A stretch of DNA of 64,000 nt. Origin: Variovorax sp. ZS18.2.2. GTDB lineage: Bacteria > Pseudomonadota > Gammaproteobacteria > Burkholderiales > Burkholderiaceae_C. Below are positions 47,085-61,271 of the stretch, piece after piece; position 1 is the first letter of the stretch, and each line of letters begins with the position of its first letter. Below the pieces are notes generated by a model. That model was not told the origin of the DNA. It worked only from the letters and a program-made list of their open reading frames with translations, and did not search any database. Location: positions 1 to 64,000 of the forward strand of contig NZ_JANLNM010000013.1 in assembly GCF_024701975.1 (NCBI RefSeq). Reading direction: 5' to 3'. A program made the translations under genes and the position numbers.

Positions 47085-48563
47085 ATGGACACCAGAACCT
47101 CTCCCCTCGCGCTGCTGAACGACCCGACCCTGCTCAAGACCGATGCGCTGATTGCCGGCGAATGGACAAGGGGCGCCGGCCGCTTCGACGTGAACGACCC
47201 GGCCACCGGACTGAAGCTGGTCGATGTGGCCAACCTCGCGCGGGCGGACGCCGTGCGCGCCATTGCCGCCGCCAACAAGGCGCTGGCCGCCTGGCGCGGC
47301 AAGACCGGCAAGGAGCGCAGCATCGTGCTGCGCAAGTGGTTCGACCTGCTGATCGCCAACACCGAAGACCTCGGCCGCCTGATGACCGCCGAGCAGGGCA
47401 AGCCCTTTGCCGAGGCCAAGGGCGAGGTCGCCTATGGCGCGAGCTTCGTCGAGTGGTTCGCCGAAGAGGCCAAGCGCGTGAACGGCGAGGTGCTGCCGCA
47501 GTTCGACAACAACCGCCGCCTGCTGGTGATGAAGCAGGCCATCGGCGTGTGCGCGGCGATCACGCCATGGAATTTTCCGCTCGCGATGATCACCCGCAAG
47601 GTGGCGCCGGCGCTGGCCGCGGGTTGCACGGTGATCATCAAGCCGGCCGAACTCACGCCGCTGACCGCGCTGGCCGCGGCGGAACTGGCGGTGCGCGCCG
47701 GCATTCCGGCGGGCGTGCTCAACGTGCTCACGGCCGACAGCCAGAACAGCATCGCGATCGGCAAGGAACTGTGCGAGAGCGACGTCGTTCGCCACCTGAG
47801 CTTCACGGGGTCCACCGAAGTGGGCCGCATCCTCATGAGCCAGTGCGCGCCGACGGTCAAGAAGCTGTCGCTGGAGCTGGGCGGCAACGCGCCTTTTCTG
47901 GTGTTCGACGATGCGGATCTGGACTCCGCAGTCGAAGGCGCCATGGCGAGCAAGTACCGCAACGCCGGCCAGACCTGCGTGTGCGCGAACCGGCTGTATG
48001 TGCAGGACGGCATCTATGACGCCTTCGTCGAGAAGTTCGCGGCCAGGGTCAAGGCGCTCAAGGTCGGCAACGGCTTCGAGGACGGCGTGGTGCAGGGCCC
48101 GCTGATCGAGGAAGCGGCCGTCGACAAGGTGCAGCGCCATGTGGCCGACGCCGTCGCCAAGGGCGGCAAGGTGCTGGCGGGCGGCCACAGGATGCAGGGC
48201 CAGTTCTTCGAGCCGACCGTGGTGGCCGAAGCCACCGCCGACATGTTGTGCGCGCGGGAAGAAACCTTCGGTCCCTTCGCCCCCGTGTTCCGCTTCAAGA
48301 CCGAACAGGACGGCATCGACGCGGCGAACAACACCGAGTTCGGCCTGGCGAGCTACTTCTACACGCGCGACGTGGGGCGCATCTTCCGTGTGGCGGAAGC
48401 GCTGGAGTACGGCATGGTGGGCATCAACGCGGGCGTGATCGCCACCGAGCACGTGCCCTTCGGCGGCGTGAAGCAGTCGGGCCTGGGACGCGAAGGCTCG
48501 CACCACGGGATGGACGACTACGTGGAGATCAAGTACCTCTGCCTGGGCGACATCCAGAAATAA
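47085..48563 (+). CDS. gabD: Succinate-semialdehyde dehydrogenase
   Basis: 492 residues. Aldehyde dehydrogenase marks: TPWNFPLAMITRKVAPALAA, catalytic Glu in LELGGNAPFLVFDDADLD, and catalytic Cys in NAGQTCVCANRLYVQDG, the GabD-type sequence. The ending GGVKQSGLGREGSHHGMDDY and EIKYLCLGDI also match GabD. It oxidises succinate semialdehyde to succinate, finishing the route GABA to the TCA cycle. Last gene of the operon, followed by a strong palindrome. Confidence 0.92.
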   Translation: MDTRTSPLALLNDPTLLKTDALIAGEWTRGAGRFDVNDPATGLKLVDVANLARADAVRAIAAANKALAAWRGKTGKERSIVLRKWFDLLIANTEDLGRLMTAEQGKPFAEAKGEVAYGASFVEWFAEEAKRVNGEVLPQFDNNRRLLVMKQAIGVCAAITPWNFPLAMITRKVAPALAAGCTVIIKPAELTPLTALAAAELAVRAGIPAGVLNVLTADSQNSIAIGKELCESDVVRHLSFTGSTEVGRILMSQCAPTVKKLSLELGGNAPFLVFDDADLDSAVEGAMASKYRNAGQTCVCANRLYVQDGIYDAFVEKFAARVKALKVGNGFEDGVVQGPLIEEAAVDKVQRHVADAVAKGGKVLAGGHRMQGQFFEPTVVAEATADMLCAREETFGPFAPVFRFKTEQDGIDAANNTEFGLASYFYTRDVGRIFRVAEALEYGMVGINAGVIATEHVPFGGVKQSGLGREGSHHGMDDYVEIKYLCLGDIQK

Positions 48564-48570
48564 GAAGCAC

Positions 48571-48600
48571 GGCAGGGCGGGGACCGGTCCCCGCCCTGCC
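48571..48600. terminator. 30-bp perfect palindrome, likely bidirectional terminator
   Basis: Each 15-base arm (48571-48585, GGCAGGGCGGGGACC) is the exact reverse complement of the other (48586-48600). It lies between the convergent gabD and uvrA genes, 8 bases after one stop and 2 bases from the other. There is no U-run, so it may work as a blocking hairpin or cruciform rather than a classic intrinsic terminator. Confidence 0.55.
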
Positions 48601-48602
48601 CG

Positions 48603-54536
<5,934 letters not shown>

Positions 54537-54655
54537 GAGTGCCTTGGGGGGTGGGGCAAACATTCTAGGGAGTGGTCCATGACGCATCCGTGCACTGCAT
54601 CACAAGGTCTGCGCTCGCGCAGGGGTTTGTCCGTATTCATCTGGAAGACACTTTC

Positions 54656-54680
54656 GGAAACAAATAGCACGTTTGTTTTC
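54656..54680. promoter_or_regulatory. Inverted repeat between uvrA and the first binding-protein gene
   Basis: GGAAACAAA (54656-54664) opposes TTTGTTTTC (54672-54680), with 8 of 9 bases paired. The same GGAAACAAA word recurs at 55901 before the second binding-protein gene. Candidate operator or promoter part for the SBP1 gene; function is inference. Confidence 0.4.
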
Positions 54681-54713
54681 ATTTAAACGAGGGCTTCCCT
54701 CGAAAGGCTTCCC

Positions 54714-55826
54714 ATGACGAAGATGCGCACGCTTTGCGTCGCGGCCCTGCTGGCGTTGACGGCGATGGGCGCCTCGGCCCAGATCCTCATCGGCCAGACC
54801 GCCGGCATGACCGGCTCGGTCGCCGCGAGCGTGAACGAGACCATCGGCGGCGCGCAGCTGGTGATCGATGCGGCCAACGCCCAGGGCGGCATCCACGGCG
54901 AGAAGATCGAGGTGATCCGCATGGACGACGCCTTCGACGTGAAGCGCGCCAGCGACAACGCCCGCGTGCTGATCGAAGACAAAAAAGTGGTGGCGCTCTT
55001 CATGAGCCGCGGCACGCCGCACTCGCAGGCGATCATTCCGTGGCTCGACAAGAACGAGGTGGCGCTGATCGGCCCTTCCACCGGCGCCATGGTGCTGCAC
55101 AAGCCGCTGCAAAAGCATGTGTTCAACGTGCGCGCCACCTACCAGCGCGAGGCCGAGAAGGCGGTGCAGCACCTCTTGACTACCGGGCTCACGCGCATCG
55201 CTGTGGTGTATGTGACCGACTCGTTCGGCAAGGACGCGCTCGAAGGCGCGATGACCGGTTTCACCAAGGGCAAGACCACGCCGACGGTGACCATTCCGGC
55301 CGACCGCGACAAGCCCGACTACGCGACCATCGTGCCGGCCATCAAGGACGCCAACGCGCAGGCGGTGCTGTGGATCGGCTCGGGCGTGGCGGTGGTCGAC
55401 GGCATCAAGGCGCTGCGTGCGTCGGGCTCGGCGGCGCAGGTGGTCACGCTGTCGAACAACGCCTCGTCGGGCTTCATCAAGCAGCTGGGCGATGCGAGCC
55501 GCGGCGTGATCGTGACGCAGGTGTTCCCGAACGAGCGCTCGCTCGGCCAGCCGATGGTGAAGGAGGCGCTCACGCTGGCCAAGGCCAAGGGGCAGGCAGA
55601 ACTTTCGCCTGCTGCGCTCGAGGGCTTCGCTTCGGCGAAGGTGCTGGTCGAGGCCCTGCGCCGCGCGGGGCCCAAGCCCACGCGCGCCAAGGTGCTGGCC
55701 GCGCTGGAAAGCATCCGCAGCTACGACCTCGGCGGCGGGCTCGAGGTGAGCTACACGCCGCAGGACCACAGCGGCATCGACTTCGCGGACCTGGCGATCA
55801 TCAGCGACGGGCGGTTCAAGCGCTGA
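54714..55826 (+). CDS. LivK-type periplasmic binding protein, first of three tandem paralogues
   Basis: 370 residues. Signal peptide TLCVAALLALTAMGASA, then QILIGQTAGMTGSVAASV. The type I binding-protein fold is seen in NAQGGIHGEKIEVIRMDD, MSRGTPHSQAIIPWLDK, FNVRATYQREAEKAVQHL and TLSNNASSGFIKQLG. AAAGG precedes the ATG at a good distance. It differs more from the next two than they do from each other. No ABC permease or ATPase genes adjoin it, so it must share a transporter encoded elsewhere. A strong terminator follows. Confidence 0.86.
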   Translation: MTKMRTLCVAALLALTAMGASAQILIGQTAGMTGSVAASVNETIGGAQLVIDAANAQGGIHGEKIEVIRMDDAFDVKRASDNARVLIEDKKVVALFMSRGTPHSQAIIPWLDKNEVALIGPSTGAMVLHKPLQKHVFNVRATYQREAEKAVQHLLTTGLTRIAVVYVTDSFGKDALEGAMTGFTKGKTTPTVTIPADRDKPDYATIVPAIKDANAQAVLWIGSGVAVVDGIKALRASGSAAQVVTLSNNASSGFIKQLGDASRGVIVTQVFPNERSLGQPMVKEALTLAKAKGQAELSPAALEGFASAKVLVEALRRAGPKPTRAKVLAALESIRSYDLGGGLEVSYTPQDHSGIDFADLAIISDGRFKR

Positions 55827-55856
55827 CCTTCCGCCCCTCCGAAATCTCCTCTGACC

Positions 55857-55892
55857 ACGGCCCGCCGGCCTCCCCGGCGGGCCGTTGTTTTT
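55857..55892 (+). terminator. Rho-independent terminator after the first binding-protein gene
   Basis: Perfect 12-base arms (55857-55868, ACGGCCCGCCGG, and 55874-55885) with a 5-base loop, then TGTTTTT. It shows the tandem genes are separate transcription units. The arms are identical to those at 57146-57174. Confidence 0.85.
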
Positions 55893-55900
55893 GGCGATCT

Positions 55901-55975
55901 GGAAACAAAGTTCTGACAGGGTTTCTACGGGAAACTAAATGTCACTTGCAGCAACACATTACACATCTTCTGACA
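55901..55975 (+). promoter_or_regulatory. Conserved upstream element, copy 1
   Basis: 75 bases upstream of the second binding-protein gene align without gaps to 57189-57263 upstream of the third. The last 39 bases (55937-55975) match at 34 positions, including TACACATCTT and the end TGACA. The first part has GTTTC/GAAAC inverted words. Likely a duplicated promoter with regulator site. Confidence 0.55.
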
Positions 55976-56007
55976 GGGGCGCACGCCTCGTGGAAAGGCT
56001 TTGCCCG

Positions 56008-57120
56008 ATGAAGACGATGTTCACGTCCTGCGCCGCTGCGTTGCTGCTGGCGTTGGCTGCCCCGGGCGCTTCGGCCCAGATCCTGATCGGCCAGTCGGCC
56101 GACCTCTCGGGCCCGGTGGCGGCCAGCGTGAAGGAAACGATCCTGGGTTCGCAACTGGTGATCGACCAGGTCAACGCCCAGGGCGGCATCAACGGCGAGC
56201 AGATCGAGGTGATCCGCCTCGACGACGGCCTCGACGCCAAGCGCTCGCTCGAAAACACCCGCATCCTGATCGAGGAGAAGAAGGTCGTCGCGCTGCTGCT
56301 GAACCGCGGCACGCCCAACACGATCGCGGTGATCCCGCTGCTCGACAAATACGGCGTGGCGCTGGTCGGCCCGTCGACCGGCGCCATGGTGCTGCACAAG
56401 CCGCTGCAGAAGAACATCTTCAATGTGCGCTCGACCTACCAGCGCGAGGCCGAGAAGGCGGTGCAGCACCTGCAGACCACCGGCATCCAGCGCATCGCCG
56501 TGGTCCAGGCCGAGGACTCCTTCGGCAAGGATGCGATGGAAGGTGCGAACAAGGGCTTCGAGAAGGCGAACCTGAAGCCGGCGGTGATTGCGCTGGCCGA
56601 CCGCAACAAGCCCGACTACTCGGCGATCGTGCCGCAGATCACCAAGGCCAATGCGCAGGCGGTGCTGTGGATCGGCTCGGGCACGGCGGTGACGGAAGGC
56701 GTGAAGGCGTTGCGGGCCGCGGGCTCGGCGGCGCAGATCATCACGCTGTCGAACAACGCCGCGTCGGGCTTCATCAAGGAACTGGGCTCGGCGAGCGCGG
56801 GCGTGATCATCACGCAGGTGCTGCCCTATGAGCGCTCGTTCGGCCATCCGCTGATCAAGGAAGCGCTGGCGCTCGCGAAGGCCAAGGGGCAGAACGAGTT
56901 GTCGCCGGCGCTGCTCGAGGGCTTCGTCGCCACCAAGGTGCTGGTGGAGGCGCTGCGCCGCACGGGGCCGAAGCCCACGCGCGCGAAGCTCATCGCCACG
57001 CTCAACAGCTTCCAGTACGACGCGGGCGGCGGGGTCGATGTGAACTACTCGCCGACGGACCACTCGGGCATCGACTATGTCGATCTGTCGATCGTCAGCG
57101 AGGGCCGGTTCAAGCGCTGA
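56008..57120 (+). CDS. LivK-type periplasmic binding protein, second of three tandem paralogues
   Basis: 370 residues. Signal peptide to GASAQ, then ILIGQSADLSGPVAASVKE. It is very close to the third copy throughout (INGEQIEVIRLDDG, LLNRGTPN, AASGFIKELGSAS, LLEGFVATKVLVEALRRTG). I choose the ATG at 56008 because the signal peptide and the M-x-x-M opening align with the other two copies and GGAAAGG lies upstream. An in-frame ATG at 55939 would add 23 residues in front of the signal peptide and lies in the conserved regulatory element. Confidence 0.86.
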   Translation: MKTMFTSCAAALLLALAAPGASAQILIGQSADLSGPVAASVKETILGSQLVIDQVNAQGGINGEQIEVIRLDDGLDAKRSLENTRILIEEKKVVALLLNRGTPNTIAVIPLLDKYGVALVGPSTGAMVLHKPLQKNIFNVRSTYQREAEKAVQHLQTTGIQRIAVVQAEDSFGKDAMEGANKGFEKANLKPAVIALADRNKPDYSAIVPQITKANAQAVLWIGSGTAVTEGVKALRAAGSAAQIITLSNNAASGFIKELGSASAGVIITQVLPYERSFGHPLIKEALALAKAKGQNELSPALLEGFVATKVLVEALRRTGPKPTRAKLIATLNSFQYDAGGGVDVNYSPTDHSGIDYVDLSIVSEGRFKR

Positions 57121-57145
57121 CCGCAGCCTCCCCTCCTCCCCAAAC

Positions 57146-57181
57146 ACGGCCCGCCGGCGCACCCGGCGGGCCGTTTCTTTT
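57146..57181 (+). terminator. Rho-independent terminator after the second binding-protein gene
   Basis: 12-base perfect arms (57146-57157 and 57163-57174), 5-base loop, then a T-rich tract to 57181. The stem sequence is identical to the terminator at 55857, showing that gene plus terminator were duplicated as one block. Confidence 0.85.
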
Positions 57182-57188
57182 GGGACAT

Positions 57189-57263
57189 TGAAAACAACGG
57201 TCCGCAGGGTTTCCACATGCACAGAAATGTCACTTAAAGAAACACACTACACATCTTTTGACA
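57189..57263 (+). promoter_or_regulatory. Conserved upstream element, copy 2
   Basis: This is the gap-free counterpart of 55901-55975, upstream of the third binding-protein gene. Conservation is strongest in the 39 bases 57225-57263. Changes between copies fall on all codon positions, which argues for a regulatory rather than coding role. Confidence 0.55.
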
Positions 57264-57295
57264 ATGACGACCAGTTCGTGGAAAGACCTCGCTCG

Positions 57296-58411
57296 ATGAA
57301 GAAGATGTTCAAGTCCTGCACCGCCGCACTCCTGCTGGCGGCGATCACCCAAGGAGCGTCGGCCCAGATCGTGATCGGCCAGTCGGCCGACCTCTCCGGT
57401 CTTGTCTCCGCCAGCGTCAAGGAGGCGATCCTGGGCTCGCAGCTGCTCATCGACCAGGTCAACGCCCAGGGCGGCATCAACGGCGAGCGGATCGAGGTGA
57501 TCCGCATGGACGACGGTTTCGATCCCAAACGCACCGTGGAGAACTCGCGCACGCTGATCGAGGACAAGAAGGTCATTGCCCTGCTGCTCAACCGCGGAAC
57601 GCCCAACGCGACGGCCGTGATTCCCCTGCTCGAGAAGTACGGCGTGCCGCTGGTCGGTCCTTCCTCCGGCGCGATGGTGCTGCACGCGCCGGTGCAGAAG
57701 TACATCTTCAACGTGCGTTCGACCTATCAGCGCGAGGCCGAGAAGGCTGTGCAGCACCTGCACACCATCGGCATCCAGCGCATCGGCGTGGTGCAGGAGC
57801 AGGATTCCGCCTTCGCCACCGACGCCATGGTGGGTGCGAACCGCGGCTTCGAGAGCGCGAAGATCAAGCCCGCGGTGCTGGTGCCGGCGGACCGCCGCAA
57901 GCCCGACTACGGCACCATCGTTCCGCCGTTGACGCAGGCGAACGTGCAGGCCGTGCTCTGGATCGCTTCGGGCACGGCGGTCACCGAAGGCGTGAAGGCG
58001 CTGCGCGCGGCGGGCTCGGCGGCGCAGGTGATCACGCTGTCGAACAACGCCGCGTCGGGCTTCATCAAGGAGCTGGGCGCATCGAGCGGCGGTGTGATCG
58101 TCACGCAGGTGCTGCCGTACGAGCGCTCCTTCGGCCATCCACTGATCAAGGAAGCCATGGCGCTCGCGAAGGCCAAGGGGCAGAACGAACTGTCGCCCGC
58201 GCTGCTCGAGGGCTTCGTCGCCACCAAGGTGCTGGTGGAAGCGCTGCGCCGCACGGGCCCCAAGCCCACGCGTGCCCGGCTGCTCGCCACGCTCAACAGC
58301 TTCCAGTACGACGTGGGCGGCGGGCTCGACGTGAACTACTCGCCGACCGACCATTCGGGCATCGACTACGTCGACCTGTCGATCATCAGCGAGGGCCGCT
58401 TCAAGAGGTAG
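57296..58411 (+). CDS. LivK-type periplasmic binding protein, third of three tandem paralogues
   Basis: 371 residues. Signal peptide MKKMFKSCTAALLLAAITQG, then IVIGQSADLSGLVSASVKEA. It closely resembles the second copy, with one extra residue near DSAFATDAMVGANRG. The C-terminus VNYSPTDHSGIDYVDLSI is shared. Start selection follows the aligned M-x-x-M opening and a GGAAAGA ribosome site. No GC-rich terminator like those of the first two copies follows; the convergent small gene ends 30 bases away. Confidence 0.86.
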   Translation: MKKMFKSCTAALLLAAITQGASAQIVIGQSADLSGLVSASVKEAILGSQLLIDQVNAQGGINGERIEVIRMDDGFDPKRTVENSRTLIEDKKVIALLLNRGTPNATAVIPLLEKYGVPLVGPSSGAMVLHAPVQKYIFNVRSTYQREAEKAVQHLHTIGIQRIGVVQEQDSAFATDAMVGANRGFESAKIKPAVLVPADRRKPDYGTIVPPLTQANVQAVLWIASGTAVTEGVKALRAAGSAAQVITLSNNAASGFIKELGASSGGVIVTQVLPYERSFGHPLIKEAMALAKAKGQNELSPALLEGFVATKVLVEALRRTGPKPTRARLLATLNSFQYDVGGGLDVNYSPTDHSGIDYVDLSIISEGRFKR

Positions 58412-58441
58412 CTTGCCCCCGCCGCGTTTTCTGCTTCTTAC

Positions 58442-58591
58442 TTACTTGGGCGCAGCGGCAGGTGCAGGCTCGTGCGTGGTGGTGTCGCCACCATGCTTCT
58501 CGCCCGACATGTCGACCTTGTCACCGGCCTTCGAGATCACGTACAGGGCAATGGCGGCAAAGATGACGAAGCCGACGACGATTTTCCACAT
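58442..58591 (-). CDS. 49-residue single-span membrane peptide
   Basis: Sequence layout: MWKIVVGFVIFAAIALYVIS is one membrane helix (residues 3-20), then a short charged tail KAGDKVDMSGEKHGGD rich in His, Thr, Pro and Ala. AGGAGA stands at good distance before the ATG. It is shorter than usual annotation limits but has start signal, helix and stop. I do not recognise the family. It lies after the MHS transporter gene, separated by a terminator. Confidence 0.62.
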   Translation of the reverse strand: MWKIVVGFVIFAAIALYVISKAGDKVDMSGEKHGGDTTTHEPAPAAAPK

Positions 58592-58650
58592 GGGTGCTGT
58601 CTCCTGAAGAGGATGGGGATGGTGAGGAGGGTTCAAGGGGTTCAAGAAAA

Positions 58651-58682
58651 GGGCCTCATGCCGATGGATGGCATGAAGCCCC
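58651..58682 (-). terminator. Rho-independent terminator of the MHS transporter gene
   Basis: On the minus strand, GGGGCTTCATGCC pairs with GGCATGAGGCCC around a 7-base loop (58651-58682). It is followed by TTTTCTT (58650 downwards). It lies 66 bases after the transporter stop. Confidence 0.7.
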
Positions 58683-58748
58683 TTTGTTGAACGGAGGACC
58701 GCTCCCGCAGCCCTCCTCTCGCACATGCGATATGTGCGATGCGTGCGA

Positions 58749-60443
58749 TCAGTCGTTCGCGTAGATGTCCACGTCCTTCGTCTCGCGGATGAAGATGGTG
58801 CCGATCACCAGCGTGATGCCCGCGATGATGATCGGGTACCAGAGGCCGTTGTACATGTTGCCGGTGGAGGCCACGATGGCGAAGGCCGTGGTCGGCAGCA
58901 GGCCGCCGAACCAGCCGTTGCCGATGTGATACGGCAGGCTCATCGAGGTGTAGCGGATGCGCGTGGGGAACAACTCGACCAGCATCGCCGCGATCGGGCC
59001 GTAGACCATCGTCACCAGCAGCACCAGCCAGAACAGCAGCACGATCGTCAGCACCTTGTTGATCTTGGCGGGGTCGGCCTTCGCCGGGTAGCCCGCGATC
59101 TTCAGGTCTTCGGCCACGCCCTTCTTGAAGGCCGCGATTTCCTTGGCCGAGCCTTCGTCGAACTTGGAGTTCACCACGTTGCCGACGGGCGCTTCGACCG
59201 TCTTGTCGCCGATCTTCACGATGGCCTTCGAACCCGGCGCGCCGGCCACGTTCTCATAGCTCACCGAGTTCTGCACGAGGTAACGCTTGGCGATGTCGCA
59301 GGAACTGCGGAAGTCGATTTCGCGGGCCACCGGATTGCCCTGGAACGAACAGGTTGCCGGGTCGGCCGTCACCGTGACGCCGGCCGTGGCCTGCGCGCGG
59401 GCCAGATCGGGGTTGGCGGCTTCGGTCAGCATCTTGAAGACCGGGAAGTAGGTGACCACGGCCAGCAGGCACCCGGCCATGATGATGGGCTTCCGGCCGA
59501 TCTTGTCAGACAGCGTGCCGAAGACCACGAAGAACGGCGTGCCGAGCAGCAGCGCGGCGGCGATCATCAGGTTGGCGGTGGTCGAATCCACCTTCAGCTG
59601 TGCCGTCAGAAAGAACAGCGCGTAGAACTGGCCCGAGTACCAGACCACCGCCTGGCCCGCCGTGAGGCCGACCAGCGCCAGGATCACGATCTTCAGGTTC
59701 TTCCACTCGCCGAACGATTCGGACAGCGGCGCCTTCGAGGTCTTGCCCTCGGCCTTCATCTTCTGGAAGGCGGGCGATTCGCTCAGGGAGAGACGAATCC
59801 ACACCGAGATGCCGAGCAGCAGGATCGACACCAGGAACGGAATGCGCCAGCCCCAGTCGTTGAACGCCGCTTCGCCCATGAACTCGCGCACGCCCAGGAT
59901 CACCAGCAAGCTCAGGAACAGGCCCAGCGTTGCCGTGGTCTGGATCCACGAGGTGTACGCGCCGCGCTTGCCGTGCGGCGAGTGCTCGGCCACGTAGGTG
60001 GCCGCACCGCCGTACTCGCCGCCGAGCGCCAGGCCCTGCAGCATGCGCAGCGCGATCAGGATCACCGGCGCCGCGACGCCGATGGTCGCGTAGCTGGGCA
60101 GCAAGCCGACGATGAAGGTCGACAGGCCCATGATCAGGATCGTCACCAGGAAGGTGTACTTGCGCCCGATCATGTCGCCCAGGCGGCCGAACACGATGGC
60201 GCCGAACGGACGCACCAGGAAGCCGGCCGCAAACGCCAGCAGCGCGAAGATGAACCCGGCGGCCGGATCCAGGCCGCTGAAGAACTGCTTGGCAATGATC
60301 GCGGCGAGCGAACCGTAGAGGTAGAAGTCGTACCACTCGAACACGGTGCCGAGCGAGGAGGCGAAGATGACTTTCTTCTCCTCCGAGGACATGGGCCGGG
60401 GGGCCGGGTGCGGCACTCCCCGTGAATCTAGTGTGGCGGCCAT
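58749..60443 (-). CDS. MFS transporter of the metabolite:H+ symporter (MHS) type with a large extra loop
   Basis: 564 residues, against about 430-450 for typical MHS members. Family marks: ASSLGTVFEWYDFYLYGSLA at the start, FGRLGDMIGRKYTFLVT between TM2 and TM3, and RMLQGLALGGEYGGAATYVAEH. About 120 residues (338-458), hydrophilic and with two cysteines (PATCSFQG, RSSCDIAK), interrupt the C-terminal half. After that, helices resume at KINKVLTIVLLFWLVLL. MHS proteins import carboxylates, betaines or shikimate-like acids. AGGAGA precedes the ATG at 60443. Confidence 0.85.
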   Translation of the reverse strand: MAATLDSRGVPHPAPRPMSSEEKKVIFASSLGTVFEWYDFYLYGSLAAIIAKQFFSGLDPAAGFIFALLAFAAGFLVRPFGAIVFGRLGDMIGRKYTFLVTILIMGLSTFIVGLLPSYATIGVAAPVILIALRMLQGLALGGEYGGAATYVAEHSPHGKRGAYTSWIQTTATLGLFLSLLVILGVREFMGEAAFNDWGWRIPFLVSILLLGISVWIRLSLSESPAFQKMKAEGKTSKAPLSESFGEWKNLKIVILALVGLTAGQAVVWYSGQFYALFFLTAQLKVDSTTANLMIAAALLLGTPFFVVFGTLSDKIGRKPIIMAGCLLAVVTYFPVFKMLTEAANPDLARAQATAGVTVTADPATCSFQGNPVAREIDFRSSCDIAKRYLVQNSVSYENVAGAPGSKAIVKIGDKTVEAPVGNVVNSKFDEGSAKEIAAFKKGVAEDLKIAGYPAKADPAKINKVLTIVLLFWLVLLVTMVYGPIAAMLVELFPTRIRYTSMSLPYHIGNGWFGGLLPTTAFAIVASTGNMYNGLWYPIIIAGITLVIGTIFIRETKDVDIYAND

Positions 60444-60623
60444 TGCGTCGTCTCCTGTGTGTTTGCGTTCATGCGGCACCCGATATCCGGGACCGTGAGG
60501 CATTCTTGGAGGCGTGACTGACCCGAGGCTTGCGCGAAACTGAACCGATGCTTACGGATTAAGGTGAAACCCGCGGGGCGCGTTTCAGCCTGTAAGAAAT
60601 CGCAACCCTGCGCGGGTTTGTCC

Positions 60624-61271
60624 TCAGGGCTTGCTGCTGCGCAGCAAAGCCGAGGGGCGCTGGTCGGCACCGGCCCATTGCGGGCCATCGAACCACGCGT
60701 CACCCGACAGGTACGAACGCAGCATCGCGAGGCCGTCGAAGCCCCAGAAGAGACGCCCGTCCACCACATAGGCCGGCGTACCGAACACGCCGAGCGCGAG
60801 CGCTTCGTCGGTGTTGCGCTTCAGAAGCGCCTTGCTCTCGTCGCTGCCCGCTTCGCGCTTGGGCTGCAGTTGCGCGGTGAGCGCAGCGAGACGCGCGGCA
60901 TCGCCGGGTTCTTCGCCGCCGCGCCACACGTGGCGGAAGATGGTCTCGGCGACCAGCCGGCTGATGCTGCCGTCGTCCGATGTCGAAAGTGCGAGACGCA
61001 GGTGCGCGAGCGGGTTGTAGGGGTGCGAGGCCGGCATCTCGATCTGGATGCCGTTCGCATGCCCGAGCCACAGCACATGGCGGTAGGTCCAGCTGCGCTT
61101 GGACGGAATCTCGGCCGGCCCGAGCTGGCCGTGTTGCTTCAGCAGCGCGCCGAGCAGCACCGGCTTGTAGGCCACGCTATAGCTCAGCCTTTCGAGCGCC
61201 TCTGGCAGGTGCTCGAACGCGAGGTGCGCGTAGGGCGAGATGAAGTCGAGATAGAAGTCGATGTGCTTCAT
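60624..61271 (-). CDS. DsbA-fold 2-hydroxychromene-2-carboxylate isomerase-like protein
   Basis: 215 residues. FYLDFISPYAHLAFEHLPEAL opens a thioredoxin-like fold, with YNPLAHLRLAL and the C-terminal VFGTPAYVVDGRLFWGFDGL, all typical of the kappa-class GST/HCCA isomerase family. Members use glutathione in aromatic catabolism. The usual catalytic Ser is kept (ISPY). The ATG at 61271 overlaps the end of the DUF1289 gene by 4 bases. Substrate unknown. Confidence 0.8.
   Translation of the reverse strand: MKHIDFYLDFISPYAHLAFEHLPEALERLSYSVAYKPVLLGALLKQHGQLGPAEIPSKRSWTYRHVLWLGHANGIQIEMPASHPYNPLAHLRLALSTSDDGSISRLVAETIFRHVWRGGEEPGDAARLAALTAQLQPKREAGSDESKALLKRNTDEALALGVFGTPAYVVDGRLFWGFDGLAMLRSYLSGDAWFDGPQWAGADQRPSALLRSSKP

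Noticed and set aside
44024..47419. 1131-codon minus-strand frame opposite the Pot/guanidinobutyrase genes
   Set aside because: Antisense shadow; low-complexity Gln/His/Arg composition and no ribosome site.
54537..54713. LexA-type SOS box upstream of uvrA
   Set aside because: I looked for CTGT-N8-ACAG in the gap and did not find it. The inverted repeat present has a different sequence and lies nearer the divergent gene.
55939..56007. Longer N-terminus for the second binding protein (and the equivalent 57227-57295 in the third)
   Set aside because: It would place 23 polar residues before a normal signal peptide. The first paralogue lacks it, and substitutions between copies are mostly amino-acid-changing, so it is better read as a regulatory element.
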